Shown here one piece after another: positions 63,980 to 64,000 of a stretch of 64,000 bases of DNA. The translations under genes and the position numbers were made by a program. Every line of letters starts with the position of its first letter. Position 1 is the first letter of the stretch. This DNA comes from Frateuria_A sp051900415 (GTDB lineage: Bacteria; Pseudomonadota; Gammaproteobacteria; Xanthomonadales; Rhodanobacteraceae): NCBI RefSeq assembly GCF_051900415.1, contig NZ_JBHZGL010000005.1, positions 62,001 through 126,000 on the forward strand, read 5' to 3'. A model generated the notes under the pieces. That model made no database searches. It was not told the DNA's origin and was given only the letters and a program-made list of their open reading frames with translations.

Positions 63980-64000
63980 CGGCGTCTTGTCTGCCCCGCG

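Overview
The window is about 68% G+C, with short intergenic gaps, many ATGA-type gene overlaps and no rRNA, tRNA, CRISPR array or insertion sequence that I could find. Gene content and order (yihA/engB, cytochrome c4, two dsbA genes and an endonuclease-family gene; ttcA beside an aromatic aminotransferase; a GH17 membrane protein; Xanthomonas-type intergenic palindromes) point to a gammaproteobacterium of the Xanthomonadales/Lysobacterales, most likely Rhodanobacteraceae (Dyella/Rhodanobacter/Frateuria-like). That placement is inference from recognised protein families, not from a search.

Layout. 0-13.5 kb is mostly housekeeping: a truncated dipeptidyl carboxypeptidase, bioD, a free-methionine-sulfoxide reductase, engB, cytochrome c4 with a strong terminator, two DsbA lipoproteins, a GH17 glucan enzyme, lytic transglycosylase slt and the tRNA CCA enzyme. 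13.8-15.8 kb is an LtaS/MdoB-type phosphoglycerol transferase. 16-21 kb is a compact seven-gene minus-strand operon (three small membrane proteins, an XRE regulator, an S33 hydrolase and a NatAB-like ABC transporter) with two copies of an 18-bp operator-like palindrome over its promoter. 21.1-26.4 kb is an archaic (Csu/spore-coat-U type) chaperone-usher pilus locus preceded by a near-perfect sigma-54 promoter. 26.8-30.1 kb holds fpr, yadGH and rluF. 30.2-31.5 kb pairs a SufR-like regulator with an exported protein. 33.4-36.3 kb is a small sugar-nucleotide/exopolysaccharide set (manC, a GDP-fucose-synthase homologue without its catalytic Tyr/Lys, and a low-molecular-weight tyrosine phosphatase). 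36.4-41.7 kb is housekeeping (YgjP-like peptidase, rdgC, tyrB, ttcA). 41.9-45.7 kb is a MarR-controlled FusC/AaeB efflux operon. 46.8-53.6 kb holds ubiE, a TMEM175 channel, a DUF2249/FmdE-like pair, a GST, a frameshifted cupin gene, an EamA exporter with a divergent Lrp regulator, and a Tat-exported phosphoesterase. 55.3-63.8 kb is an mdtABC-type RND operon.

The most unusual non-coding content is a family of long composite palindromes (45.7-46.7, 53.6-55.3 and 58.5-59.1 kb), with short-hairpin building blocks recurring at about 343-344 bp, one array of which splits mdtB from mdtC. Smaller palindrome families (a CTCTCCCC/GGGGAGAG type, a CTTCCCCC/GGGGGAAG type and a GTAGGAGCGCACCTG type) sit in many other gaps. 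The best candidates for new biology are the autoregulated XRE-ABC-hydrolase operon, the sigma-54 control of the pilus locus, the inactive-looking GDP-fucose-synthase homologue, and the long palindrome family.
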